Assembly (NCBI GenBank): GCA_900642245.1
Contig: CAAAJI010001198.1
Coordinates: 1 to 12,279, forward strand
Direction: 5' to 3'
From: Fragilaria radians
Taxonomy: Eukaryota; Bacillariophyta; Fragilariophyceae; Fragilariales; Fragilariaceae
Length of the DNA stretch: 12,279 bases
Position 1 is the stretch's first letter. Each line of letters starts with the position of its first letter. The notes under the pieces are model-generated. The model saw nothing but the letters and a program-made list of their open reading frames with translations, ran no database searches and was not told where the DNA came from. The translations under genes and the position numbers were made by a program. Shown here piece by piece: positions 1-7,120 of this stretch.

Positions 1-1002
1 TATTCGTCGAAATGTTGTCATGGACTTTTTTGTGCCATTCGTATCTTCTATTTGTTTAGAGGATGGAAGTTGAGATATTCCACCCAATGGTGGGAACCAT
101 GTCTCCCATTCTGTTGGATTGTCATGACAAAATTGAAGCAACGTATTCCATTTTGTATCATCATCTCTAAGGTAGGTATCCAATGATTGTAAGAGCTGTC
201 GTATCCGTAACTTGGCTGAGGATAATGTATAGAGAGCTTGACATAATTCTTGTGAATTGATTATTGCCTCCCAAGATACCTGTCGACGAGATGTATGAGT
301 ATAAGCCTTCATGGCCATTTGTGCCAATCGAATCTTTTGCAATTGTTGACTTATCGCTCCTTCCAGTCGTTTTATTTCAGCTGTGAATGCTGGAGGTTTC
401 AAGGTCTGAACATCATATTCCCATTGTGCCTCGATAGGTCCAGCTGGTTTGTCTTTGGTATAAATTTGAGTTTTGATTAGATTCTTAGTCCAAGTAATGA
501 ATTTGGATGATGTAATGTCGGCTAAAGTATTTGTAGTCATCTTTTTTGTTTTTCGAGTCTTTCGTTTTTGTTGATGTTGTAATTGTTGCATCTTTTGTAA
601 GGACAATAATTTGGGTGTGGATGTACATATAAAACAATGCCATTCTCCACGTGGTAGATGAAGAGTCGGTACGAAATGACACCGTTGATGAAATGCTCGA
701 TCACAAGAATCACAGAATACCAAGGCATTGTCAGGATCGTAGAGTGACATGGGTAACAATAGGGGTGGAGTCGTAGTCGTACAAGGTTTTGGCTCTGTTG
801 GTGGATCTTCCGTTTCCTTGTGTAACAAATTAGGATAATATTCATTCTGAAATTCGATATCTTCATCTCGAGCTTGTTGAGAAAAATATGCCAAATCAGA
901 AAAGTCCACAGCACAGTAACAAAGGACACAACAACAAGAATGAATCGATGTGGAAGTGTCATTCATTGTTAAGTTTCCTTCCTGTTCTTTTCTTGTACTC
1001 AT
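1..1002 (-). CDS. PHD-finger protein, N-terminal part (runs off left edge)
   Basis: The frame is open from ATG (1002) to the window edge, giving 334 residues without a stop or obvious intron. A second in-frame ATG lies at 966, and a stop at about 1149 bounds the frame upstream. Residues about 25-126 hold a C4HC3 zinc-binding pattern: CVLC (25-28), FCDSCD (Cys97, Cys100), FHQRC (His105, Cys108) and WHCFIC (Cys123, Cys126). The 'CDSCDRAFHQRC...P.GEWHC..C' half is typical of PHD fingers, which usually read histone H3 tails in the nucleus. A Gln/Lys/Arg-rich stretch at about 143-154 (QKRKTRKTKK) may be a nuclear localisation signal. Residues about 205-300 look largely helical and match no family I can name. 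The loop between the first and second Cys pairs is about 68 residues, far longer than usual. Partner domains such as bromodomain or SET would lie beyond the window. Chromatin role is inferred from the family. Confidence 0.85.
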   Translation of the reverse strand, partial: MSTRKEQEGNLTMNDTSTSIHSCCCVLCYCAVDFSDLAYFSQQARDEDIEFQNEYYPNLLHKETEDPPTEPKPCTTTTPPLLLPMSLYDPDNALVFCDSCDRAFHQRCHFVPTLHLPRGEWHCFICTSTPKLLSLQKMQQLQHQQKRKTRKTKKMTTNTLADITSSKFITWTKNLIKTQIYTKDKPAGPIEAQWEYDVQTLKPPAFTAEIKRLEGAISQQLQKIRLAQMAMKAYTHTSRRQVSWEAIINSQELCQALYTLSSAKLRIRQLLQSLDTYLRDDDTKWNTLLQFCHDNPTEWETWFPPLGGISQLPSSKQIEDTNGTKKSMTTFRRI

Positions 1003-1504
1003 ACTACTACTGCTGCTATCTATACTATAAAGCCTTCCTGGAGTAATGATACGTATAGTCAAGAATATACAAATATCTGGAGGAACTACAGGTGTGGGAG
1101 AGAAAGTCACGTTACCCCGGATAGAGAAGGATAATATATCAACACGTTAGAAAGGGAAAAAAAATGAAAATTTTGAAAATTCTCAAACGAAGCAATACGC
1201 ATCCTAATGTATTCCTTAGCGATTACCTACCTATATATATATAAGAAGGAAGAAGAAATGATGCTTTCCCAAAAATACTTTCAGAGAGAGAAAGAAAGAA
1301 AGAAAGAATGTGATGATATATTGGAAGGAAAACGATTTGGATCTCTACTCTCGATGGGGGGAAATAGTAGTCGTTGGATCGTTCGTCCGTTCGTCCGTTC
1401 CTTCCGTTTGGGACTTGTCCGTACGGTAGGTACCCAATACGTTTTTGGAACCTTGGAAACCCGAACATGTGTGAGCAACCGTGAAACCCACACACAACTA
1501 CCCC
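1003..1504. other. Intergenic region upstream of the PHD gene, with simple repeats
   Basis: No convincing gene is seen. The stretch includes a short (AT)n run near 1213-1222, a purine-rich GAAA tract at about 1283-1309 and a TTCG/TCCG-rich tract at about 1378-1404. Long overlapping open frames on both strands here (about 1207-1661) follow from the low stop density of these tracts. They show no domain-like composition. It probably contains the promoter and 5' leader of the minus-strand PHD gene, but I see no clear core promoter element. Confidence 0.5.
1284..1309. repeat. GA/GAAA microsatellite
   Basis: The tract begins with a short GA run and continues as several AAAG units. It is a simple-sequence repeat in the region upstream of the PHD gene. 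Confidence 0.7.
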
Positions 1505-1850
1505 TTTTTTTTAAAGTGTACCTTCCTTTTCCTGGATTCATTTCATACCTCTTCAAGGTTTCACGTAGTCTTCCTAGTTCTATTTTACATGCTGCAAGGA
1601 ATATTTTTGTAAATATTTGTTTTACAGTTTTGGTGGAATATATATAAGAGACCCATGACATTTGTTACCAAACGTAACGTTGATCAATTTTCATGGAAAT
1701 AAATGTATATACTTCACTTTGTAAAGCAAGGAATCTATTGTCAATCAATACAAACATTTTGTCAAAAATTGCTAATGATTTCTCGGTATTCACAATGGTT
1801 TTGTGACGTCACAACGACAGAAAGTTTACGTGATAGGTGTAATGAGCGAC
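1505..1850. repeat. Duplicated non-coding block, copy A
   Basis: This diverged block recurs in the same orientation at about 8958-9370. Shared segments appear in the same order: 'TTTACATGCTGCAAGGAATA' (near 1584 and 9050), 'GACCCATGAC.TTTGTTAC' (near 1645 and 9135), 'GATCAATT' followed by 'AAATAAATGTATA' (near 1681 and 9157), 'GATTTTCTCGGTAT' or close to it (near 1775 and 9281), and 'TTTTGTGACGT.ACAA.GACAGAAAG' (near 1799 and 9315). Boundaries are approximate because similarity fades at both ends. No conserved reading frame joins the copies, so it is probably non-coding. It lies about 1.1 kb upstream of kinase 1 and about 0.5 kb upstream of the PHD gene start. Confidence 0.75.
1804..1811. promoter_or_regulatory. 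CRE-like palindrome TGACGTCA
   Basis: A perfect 8-bp CRE/bZIP-type palindrome lies inside one of the best conserved parts of the duplicated block. Copy B has TGACGTGA at the equivalent place (9320-9327). TGACGT half-sites are known bZIP targets, and similar elements have been described in CO2/cAMP-responsive diatom promoters. Function at this site is inference. Confidence 0.4.
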
Positions 1851-2926
1851 TGAAATCAAAGGGGATGTAGCTAATTCAAACTTTATGTTCATCCTATGCA
1901 CATTCCATTAACTGATCAAGATAACCCGCATTGGATATTAAAACAATTATTCTATTCCATATTCATCCATAATTATATTGGTATAAAAGGCATTAATCCA
2001 ATTTATTTAATCCAATGGATTAATGATATTGTAGTATGTTTAGGATAACTGTTATGTTAATCCTTCGTTTGTCTCAAATTCTTACACTTTCATACAGGTA
2101 AAGAATACTAAGAATTAAAGCTATTGAAGTAATAATATTGCCTTTTTGTCACTAAAAACATAATTTTGATTTTTTCACTAAAACTTCATTTTCAAACAAC
2201 AGCAACAATAATTGAAGTTCCAATAATTGCAGCAGCAATGACTTCTAAAACAACAACATCAGATAAACCGAAAACATGACTCTTAACCATAGCTATATCA
2301 GGAAAAAAGGAAAACCTCTAACTTAACACTTTCCTGATGTCAATACTAAATGAATTGCATAACTTTCTTAATGATGTTGAATACATTTGAAGATACCAAT
2401 ATCATGTCAGGTCAAGTGGTAAAACTATATCATGCTATGAATTGCATGACCTGTAAACTCTTTGTTCATAAAAGGCAATCATAGTAATCCAATCCATATC
2501 ATAATTATTGTTGGAAATTTATGGATGGAGATTCAAAGATATACACTTCTCTGTGAAGTTTGATGTGTTGTTAAATCTCGTAGCAAAGCAAACACCAACA
2601 CCTACTAAAAAAAATTGAAAGTACGGAGGGTTACTACTATCAACTCAGCCGCACTGCACTTTCTTGTGGATTTTATTATCAAGTAGAAAAAGTTTCGTAA
2701 AATAATTTACTAAGCAGAGATACTACTTTTCGAAACGGAACCAACTACGAAAAAAGTATTTTTGTATTGCCTCCTAATAAATATTAATAACACAATAGGA
2801 TGGCGTCTACAATTACTCAATCAGTGACACAATAGAAAAGTCAAGGCGAATTAACGTTACAAATGGAAGTTCAAAAGCGATTAAAATTATAAGTAACACA
2901 GTAAAGTCATCCTCCTGGTGCTGCCC
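1851..2926. other. Intergenic region upstream of kinase 1
   Basis: AT-rich sequence with no credible coding frame. It holds one arm of a diverged inverted repeat (about 2185-2470) and a small stem near 2009-2025 (TTAATCC, three-base loop, GGATTAA). The kinase 1 promoter should lie in its right part, but I could not pick a core element. Confidence 0.5.
2185..2470 (+). repeat. Diverged inverted repeat, left arm
   Basis: The reverse complement of about 5235-5530 aligns along this interval. The clearest shared stretch is 'GA.CACATTTGAAGATACC' followed by 'TCATGT.AGGTCAAG' (here about 2380-2420). Flanking matches include 'GACTTCTA.AAC.AC' (near 2239), 'ATGACT.TTAACC' (near 2276) and 'ACCTG.AAACTC' (near 2449). 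The two arms are probably old copies of one dispersed element inserted in opposite directions, with kinase 1 and the pseudogene between them. Confidence 0.65.
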
Positions 2927-3952
2927 ATGGCAAATCGTGCGCCTGGACTTGCATTTCCTGAGCTACCGTTTTTTCAGGCGGAGCGTCGCTTCATTATACA
3001 ATTAGTGAACGGAAATCGAGTTGAGGGATACGTCCGCCGTATAGATTTTAATGCCCCTCATTTAGATGAATCCTTCGCATATACGATGGAAAAGACAGGT
3101 CCTAGAATGTCAGATGGTAAAGGCAAAATTTATTACGGAAATGCTTATATTAGGAATCCTCAAGGTAACTATCGAATTCATTCCAGAAATCCAATGGTTA
3201 TTAAGAAGCTCAATAAAGACTGGTTGCATAATAATCCGCATGAAAGTGTCATGAATGAGATTTATATTGCCAATGAACACGGTGATGACGTTCATATTGC
3301 CAAAACACATGAAATTCTCGAGGATGAAAGATATTACTACATTATCATGCCTCTTTTGGGTAAAGATCTCATTGATACCCTTAAACTTCGTAACAATCTA
3401 TGCTATCCTACGATCACTCATCGATTGATTCAAAATTTATGTCATTTGAAAGATCTAGGCATCCTTCATTGTGATATCTCTGCAGAAAATGTTATTTATT
3501 ATTGTGATATCCACGACCGAACTGAGTGTCCTCTTATTGATTTTGCCATGGCCAAAAGATGTGCCACGGATGTGAATGGACGATATTTACGAGTCATTCG
3601 AGAGAATCCCGCCATACCACTTGGAAAGTTACGGTACATGAGTCCTGAAATATGCTATGATCGTGACTTATACTTTGGTGTGGATATGTGGGCAGTTGGG
3701 TGTCTTCTCTTCTATCTTTGGACTAGAAATTTTGTATATCTTGCACCAGGAGATGCCTGTTGGAACTTCTTTGTATTACGTCTGGACCAATTGCCGCGTC
3801 ATCCAAGAGTAACATTCATTCTAACTCTATTGCAAACTAGACTTACGGAAGATCAAAGAGATTTTTTATTCAAAATTCTACAGCCTCAGTGGGAAGAACG
3901 TGCGACGCCTGGGGAAATTCTAAATCATCCCTACCTTCCAAATCATAATTGA
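2927..3952 (+). CDS. Serine/threonine-type protein kinase with HCD/DFA catalytic motifs (paralogue 1)
   Basis: 341-residue intronless protein, almost entirely a kinase domain, predicted soluble. The start is ATG 2927 because paralogue 2 also begins Met-Ala-Asn and the context (CCCATGG) is good. The frame stays open a few codons upstream but has no ATG there. Visible motifs: Gly-rich segment GKGKIYYG (64-71), β3 lysine in VIKK (Lys93), likely αC glutamate in NEIYIA (Glu111), catalytic loop HCDISAEN (181-188, Asp183 and Asn188), metal-binding DFA (205-207, usually DFG), SPE in place of APE (239-241), DMWAVG (253-258) and a terminal RATPGEILNHPYL (325-337). All key catalytic residues (Lys, Glu, Asp, Asn, Asp) are present, so activity is plausible. 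Arg of HRD is Cys, so activation-loop control should differ from RD kinases. Substrate unknown. Roughly half the residues match paralogue 2. Confidence 0.9.
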   Translation: MANRAPGLAFPELPFFQAERRFIIQLVNGNRVEGYVRRIDFNAPHLDESFAYTMEKTGPRMSDGKGKIYYGNAYIRNPQGNYRIHSRNPMVIKKLNKDWLHNNPHESVMNEIYIANEHGDDVHIAKTHEILEDERYYYIIMPLLGKDLIDTLKLRNNLCYPTITHRLIQNLCHLKDLGILHCDISAENVIYYCDIHDRTECPLIDFAMAKRCATDVNGRYLRVIRENPAIPLGKLRYMSPEICYDRDLYFGVDMWAVGCLLFYLWTRNFVYLAPGDACWNFFVLRLDQLPRHPRVTFILTLLQTRLTEDQRDFLFKILQPQWEERATPGEILNHPYLPNHN

Positions 3953-4014
3953 AGATATACATATCAATTGTTTTTCAATCTGATGAAGGTAGGTAATTGA
4001 AACACGGGCGCCCA

Positions 4015-4083
4015 TATTTCCGATTGGAGAATGTTAATATTTCCGATTGGAGAATGTTAATATTTCCGATTGGAGAATGTTAA
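4015..4083. repeat. Three perfect 23-bp tandem repeats, each with an inverted CCAAT box
   Basis: The copies are 4015-4037, 4038-4060 and 4061-4083. Each begins TATTTCCGATTGGAG and ends GTTAA. Each contains ATTGG, the reverse of CCAAT, the NF-Y core. A further, better NF-Y match (CTGATTGG) lies just outside at about 4099-4106. The array sits between kinase 1 and the kinase pseudogene tail. The perfect identity implies a recent expansion compared with the diverged repeats around it. Confidence 0.9.
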
Positions 4084-4124
4084 TTGTTTTGTGGATTGCT
4101 GATTGGTAAATGTAGTGAATAAGT

Positions 4125-4320
4125 TGTTATATATATATTTGTTTGCATTACGTCCGGACCCATTGCCTCTTCATCCAAGCGTAATGGAGGTATTAACTCT
4201 ATGGGAGCAACTATCCCATACGCAGCAAAATCTGCTTACACGAATATTTCAATTTGAACCAGCAATCATGCCACTCTGGAGGAACTACTTAATCATCCAT
4301 ATGTTATCTATTTAAATTGA
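4125..4320 (+). pseudogene. Decayed third kinase paralogue, C-terminal tail only
   Basis: From about 4139 the frame reads FALRPDPLPLHPSV, matching kinase 1 FVLRLDQLPRHPRV (282-295). It continues through LTRIFQFEP, the counterpart of LSKIFRVDP in kinase 2. The frame is lost near 4262. Reading resumes one frame over at 4264 with HATLEELLNHPY, which is closer to kinase 2 (RATLEELMSHPY) than to kinase 1, and ends at TGA 4318-4320. The break is consistent with a one-base deletion. The Gly-rich loop, β3 lysine, catalytic loop and DFA motif are all absent upstream, where the CCAAT repeat array lies instead. It cannot encode a kinase. Confidence 0.8.
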
Positions 4321-4488
4321 ATCACATATTCCTCCGCAAAGAGCCAAGATCTTGAAGAATTTGCTACAGGTAATGCAAACGATAGAAAAATAGTATCATC
4401 ATCATCATCCATTGAGCCAATGTTTCCCAATCAAGAAGAATGAAAACTTTAAAAGCCATTTCGAATTTTTTACTTAAGTAACTAGCTT

Positions 4489-4511
4489 TTGGCGCTTGCT
4501 TTGCCACGCAG
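4489..4511 (+). repeat. Short dispersed motif, copy 1
   Basis: TTGGCGCTTGC followed by TTTGCCACGCAG. The 23-bp stretch recurs at 8622-8644 with two mismatches. Its inner part (GCGCTTGCTTTG) also occurs at about 5583-5594, and a related form lies on the minus strand near 2581-2597. It is more GC-rich than its surroundings. Confidence 0.5.
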
Positions 4512-4749
4512 CTACGAAAATTTAATTCCAGAACAGTGTAACGGTTAGCTTTGATAATCTCTTTTCATTTCCAGCTCAATATAGTTCGTAATAATTATGC
4601 CACATATTATATTAGAATGGTTTTTGTTAACGCAGAATTTACAAAGCATAGCATTAGGACTGTCTCTGTCAACTAGTCAAAATACCAATCATTAGCAAAA
4701 TTATTTTGAAAGTATAAGGATAGATGTTGGCCCTCTTTGGACCATCATT

Positions 4750-4985
4750 ACTTTGCCATCATTATTTAAGAAACCATCACTGCTGGTCTTTTGGAACATC
4801 AAAATAATGTTGCTGCTGTTGGTCAGTCTAAGCTGTCAATTCATTGTAATGCAGTTACTGCTGGGAAGTAAATATAGCTTTTCTGTTTGCTGCAGTTCTA
4901 TCTATTATCAACTTGTATGAGATTCAAGACAAATGAAGTATAAATTTATTCAACCCGAAATGGCAACAAAATTCTTAGTCCATTT
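4750..4985 (+). pseudogene. Possible Ty1/copia polyprotein remnant (protease to pre-integrase region)
   Basis: Three short peptides in three different frames appear in the order and rough spacing expected for this part of a copia polyprotein. They are LSIHCNAVTAG (4833-4865, compare the family's 'LHIHCNAG'), AVLSIINL (from 4892, compare 'ANVLSL..V') and KYK....ATKFLVH (4936-4983, compare 'KYRVTYDS..GN.F.VH'). Frame changes and stops separate them, so nothing is expressed as a polyprotein. The call rests on remembered family consensus, and each match is short. Confidence 0.35.
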
Positions 4986-5234
4986 GATACATACTGTTGA
5001 AAGCAGTGACAAAGTAGTGAATGTACCCACTATAAACGTGAAATATCTTTGCTTGATTTTCAAAGGAATGCAGTTTTTAATCCTCTTAATGATCAGAGCA
5101 AATATGTTTTAATTACAGTCCAACATGACTATTAAAGGCTCGTGTCTATGCACTACAATGTAAATTTGGATAGCATTTGCACGGCAGGTGTTAGAATTGA
5201 CGCGGTACCCTTTATCTCTTACTGCGGAGTTTGC

Positions 5235-5530
5235 AGGTTATAAAATGCATTGCATAATGCAAAATCTGACTTTTATTTCTTGACCTAACATGACATAGGT
5301 ATCTTCAAATGTGTTCAATCATACATTACTGCTTTTTTGATTCCATGTATTACACCATTGATTCATTATTGATGGCATCAAAAAGAGTTAGGGTAGACAT
5401 TAAAACTTTCTTCCTTCTTTTTCTTAAGGTTAAAGTCATATGTTAGCTTTTACTGTTATTGTCGTTGTAGAAGTCCTTCCCCTTTCTGCTATTTGAACAC
5501 CCAAAAATTGTTACTGCTATTTGAGAATCA
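5235..5530 (-). repeat. Diverged inverted repeat, right arm
   Basis: Its reverse complement aligns with about 2185-2470. The best part covers plus-strand GGTATCTTCAAATGTGTTCA (near 5297) and the neighbouring CTTGACCTAACATGACAT. Further matches run through AAGTCATATGTTAG and TAGAAGTCCTT to TTGAACACC. Divergence is high and small gaps are frequent, so the insertions are old. Confidence 0.65.
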
Positions 5531-5610
5531 GAGGTTTAGAGAAAGAAACAAAAGAATTCTCTTGTTGGTGCATAATCTTGCAGCGCTTGCTTTGTCAACT
5601 GTAATTTAAC

Positions 5611-5678
5611 GTGTTCTTTGCTTGTATGAAAGTTTAAGAAATGTGTGTGCTCTTTACTTGTATGAAAGTTTAAGTAAT
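5611..5678 (+). repeat. Two-copy tandem repeat of about 33 bp
   Basis: GTGTTCTTTGCTTGTATG plus AAAGTTTAAGAAAT (5611-5642) is followed by GTGTGCTCTTTACTTGTATG plus AAAGTTTAAGTAAT (5645-5678). The few differences suggest a local duplication. Confidence 0.85.
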
Positions 5679-5701
5679 TGCGACAAATGCAGGATTAACG
5701 T

Positions 5702-6145
5702 GATAACAGTTATTCCAAACGTTATAATTGGATTTTAGATTAATAAACATGAAATTTTTTACATTTCCAATGTCTTGAAGAAATTCCATTCTATTAGCAG
5801 ACTAATATTGCAATTAAGCTTGATGGACAGCAGTGAACATTTCAATAACATTGCGAGAAAGAATACTGTAAAAGAAAGAAGAGTTTACAATTGAAAGTTT
5901 AGACAACACTATAGTGCAGATTTTTAGGAATATAGAATTGAATTCTTATTTTAGGATCAGCTAATGGAAAGTTTGTGCGCTAATGTGCGGCAGCCTAGAA
6001 CCATTGTCCTCATCCTCATCTCTCAGTCAAGTATTTGTCGTCTGTCCTAAACGGTTACGGTAAAAAGAATTTAGACTGTTTTCTGTCACATTCGCATGTG
6101 CCAGCTGAAGGCAAGATCAGATGTGAAACTTTTTTTTAGTGTAGA
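5702..6145 (+). repeat. Large diverged tandem repeat, unit 1
   Basis: It aligns with about 6153-6500. Shared landmarks in order: CAGTTATTCCAAACGTTATAAT against CAGTTATAAT, AATGTCTTGAAGAAATTCCATT against AATGTTTTGAAGGAATTTCATT, AATATTGCAAT, ACAATTGAAAGTTTAGACAACA against ACAACCGAAAGACTTGACAACA, CAAGTATT, GGTTACGG, and a final GAAACTTTTTTTT against GAAATCTTTTTT. No shared open frame is seen. Confidence 0.7.
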
Positions 6146-6152
6146 TATGATT

Positions 6153-6500
6153 AATGTCCTTTAAACCAGTTATAATTAGACTTAAGATTACGAAGCACAA
6201 AAGATTTACCCCCTCAATTTTGAGGAGAATTGTTATTTCTTTCAATGTTTTGAAGGAATTTCATTGAGTTGAAGATGAATATTGCAATGAGATCTATCCA
6301 CTGTAGCATTTGAAGGATAATTGCGTTAAATATTCAGTTGACAACCGAAAGACTTGACAACATTCCTGAATTAGCTATATCCCTAGTGACTTTAGTCGCT
6401 CAGTCTCGTACTCTACTCAAGTATTATTTTCCAATAAAACGTAAAAAGGTTACGGGGTAGCACCAAAGAGATCGGTCGTGAAATCTTTTTTGAATAGTGT
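6153..6500 (+). repeat. Large diverged tandem repeat, unit 2
   Basis: Second copy of the unit at about 5702-6145, in direct orientation and immediately adjacent. It is about 100 bp shorter, having lost sequence between the GACTTGACAACA and CAAGTATT landmarks. Confidence 0.7.
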
Positions 6501-6640
6501 TAGTAAACTTGGGAAATTGTGTTTTGTTTGCCGAGTATGGCTTGTGAGGTGCCAACCTTGATTACACTAGCCTACTATCTTGCTCTAATCCTTTGAGCTG
6601 AAACGAAGAGACTTGTCAAGTTAGTCATATAGAAAAGACA

Positions 6641-6738
6641 CCTGTCAGGTATATTTTTCACTCCATTCATTTGTCTACTATGCCCCCCCCCCCCTGTCAG
6701 GCATATTTTTCACTTAATTCATTTGTCTACTATATGCC
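6641..6738 (+). repeat. 45-bp direct duplication separated by a 12-C tract
   Basis: CCTGTCAGGTATATTTTTCA through CATTTGTCTACTATGC (6641-6683) recurs as CCTGTCAGGCATATTTTTCA through CATTTGTCTACTATATGCC (6693-6738). A run of 12 C residues (6683-6694) lies at the junction. Confidence 0.9.
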
Positions 6739-7037
6739 ACTATAAAAGTACTTAAGTGTCAGATTAGCTAGTTTCTAATGATGATCTACTATCTCTGAAT
6801 TTGATCCATATTTGTACCTCATACCCTTTCCTAGGGAGATGTTAATGACATCCTTATCTTTATTTTAAAAGTCAAATTTACAATGTAATGAGTGGAATTT
6901 GACTTGTGGAACAGTTTTGATTCTGTTTCTTGGGTGGTGCCTTGCATCTGTCGGCAAATTTGTCCAGTAACACCTATAAGAACTATCGTCCAAAAGATTT
7001 GAATTTGTCATGATTTACGACTTGATTCTACTCTAGT

Positions 7038-7055
7038 AAAGAGAGAGAGAGAGAG
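7038..7055. repeat. GA microsatellite
   Basis: An (AG)n run lies just downstream of the stop codon side of the minus-strand membrane-protein gene, and a TA run follows at about 7089-7100. Confidence 0.75.
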
Positions 7056-7120
7056 TTTGTACAGGAGTGCAAGTTATAATTATTATAGATATATATATAT
7101 AAATATACGATCTTTGTTTC

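Larger units (their letters stand above)
4321..7120. other. Gene-free region of decayed repeats and possible retroelement remnants
   Basis: 2.8 kb without an intact open frame. It contains an ATC microsatellite (about 4396-4410), possible copia polyprotein remnants (about 4750-4985), the right arm of an inverted repeat (about 5235-5530), a short tandem repeat (5611-5678), a larger diverged tandem pair (about 5702-6500), a 45-bp duplication split by a C tract (6641-6738), and GA and TA runs near the 3' end of the next gene (about 7038-7100). Confidence 0.6.

Noticed and set aside
537..962. 141-codon minus-strand frame
   Set aside because: It is a shadow of the PHD-finger reading frame, which is open through the same interval and carries the zinc-ligand pattern.
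1207..1661. Long overlapping open frames on both strands (up to 146 codons)
   Set aside because: They run through GA, AT and TTCG simple repeats, overlap each other in three frames, and have no domain-like composition. The tail falls in the duplicated block but the frame is not kept in copy B.
6838..6870. VNDILIF peptide resembling the RT YVDD motif
   Set aside because: A single short match with no supporting RT motifs around it. It is mentioned only as a weak lead alongside the possible copia remnant.
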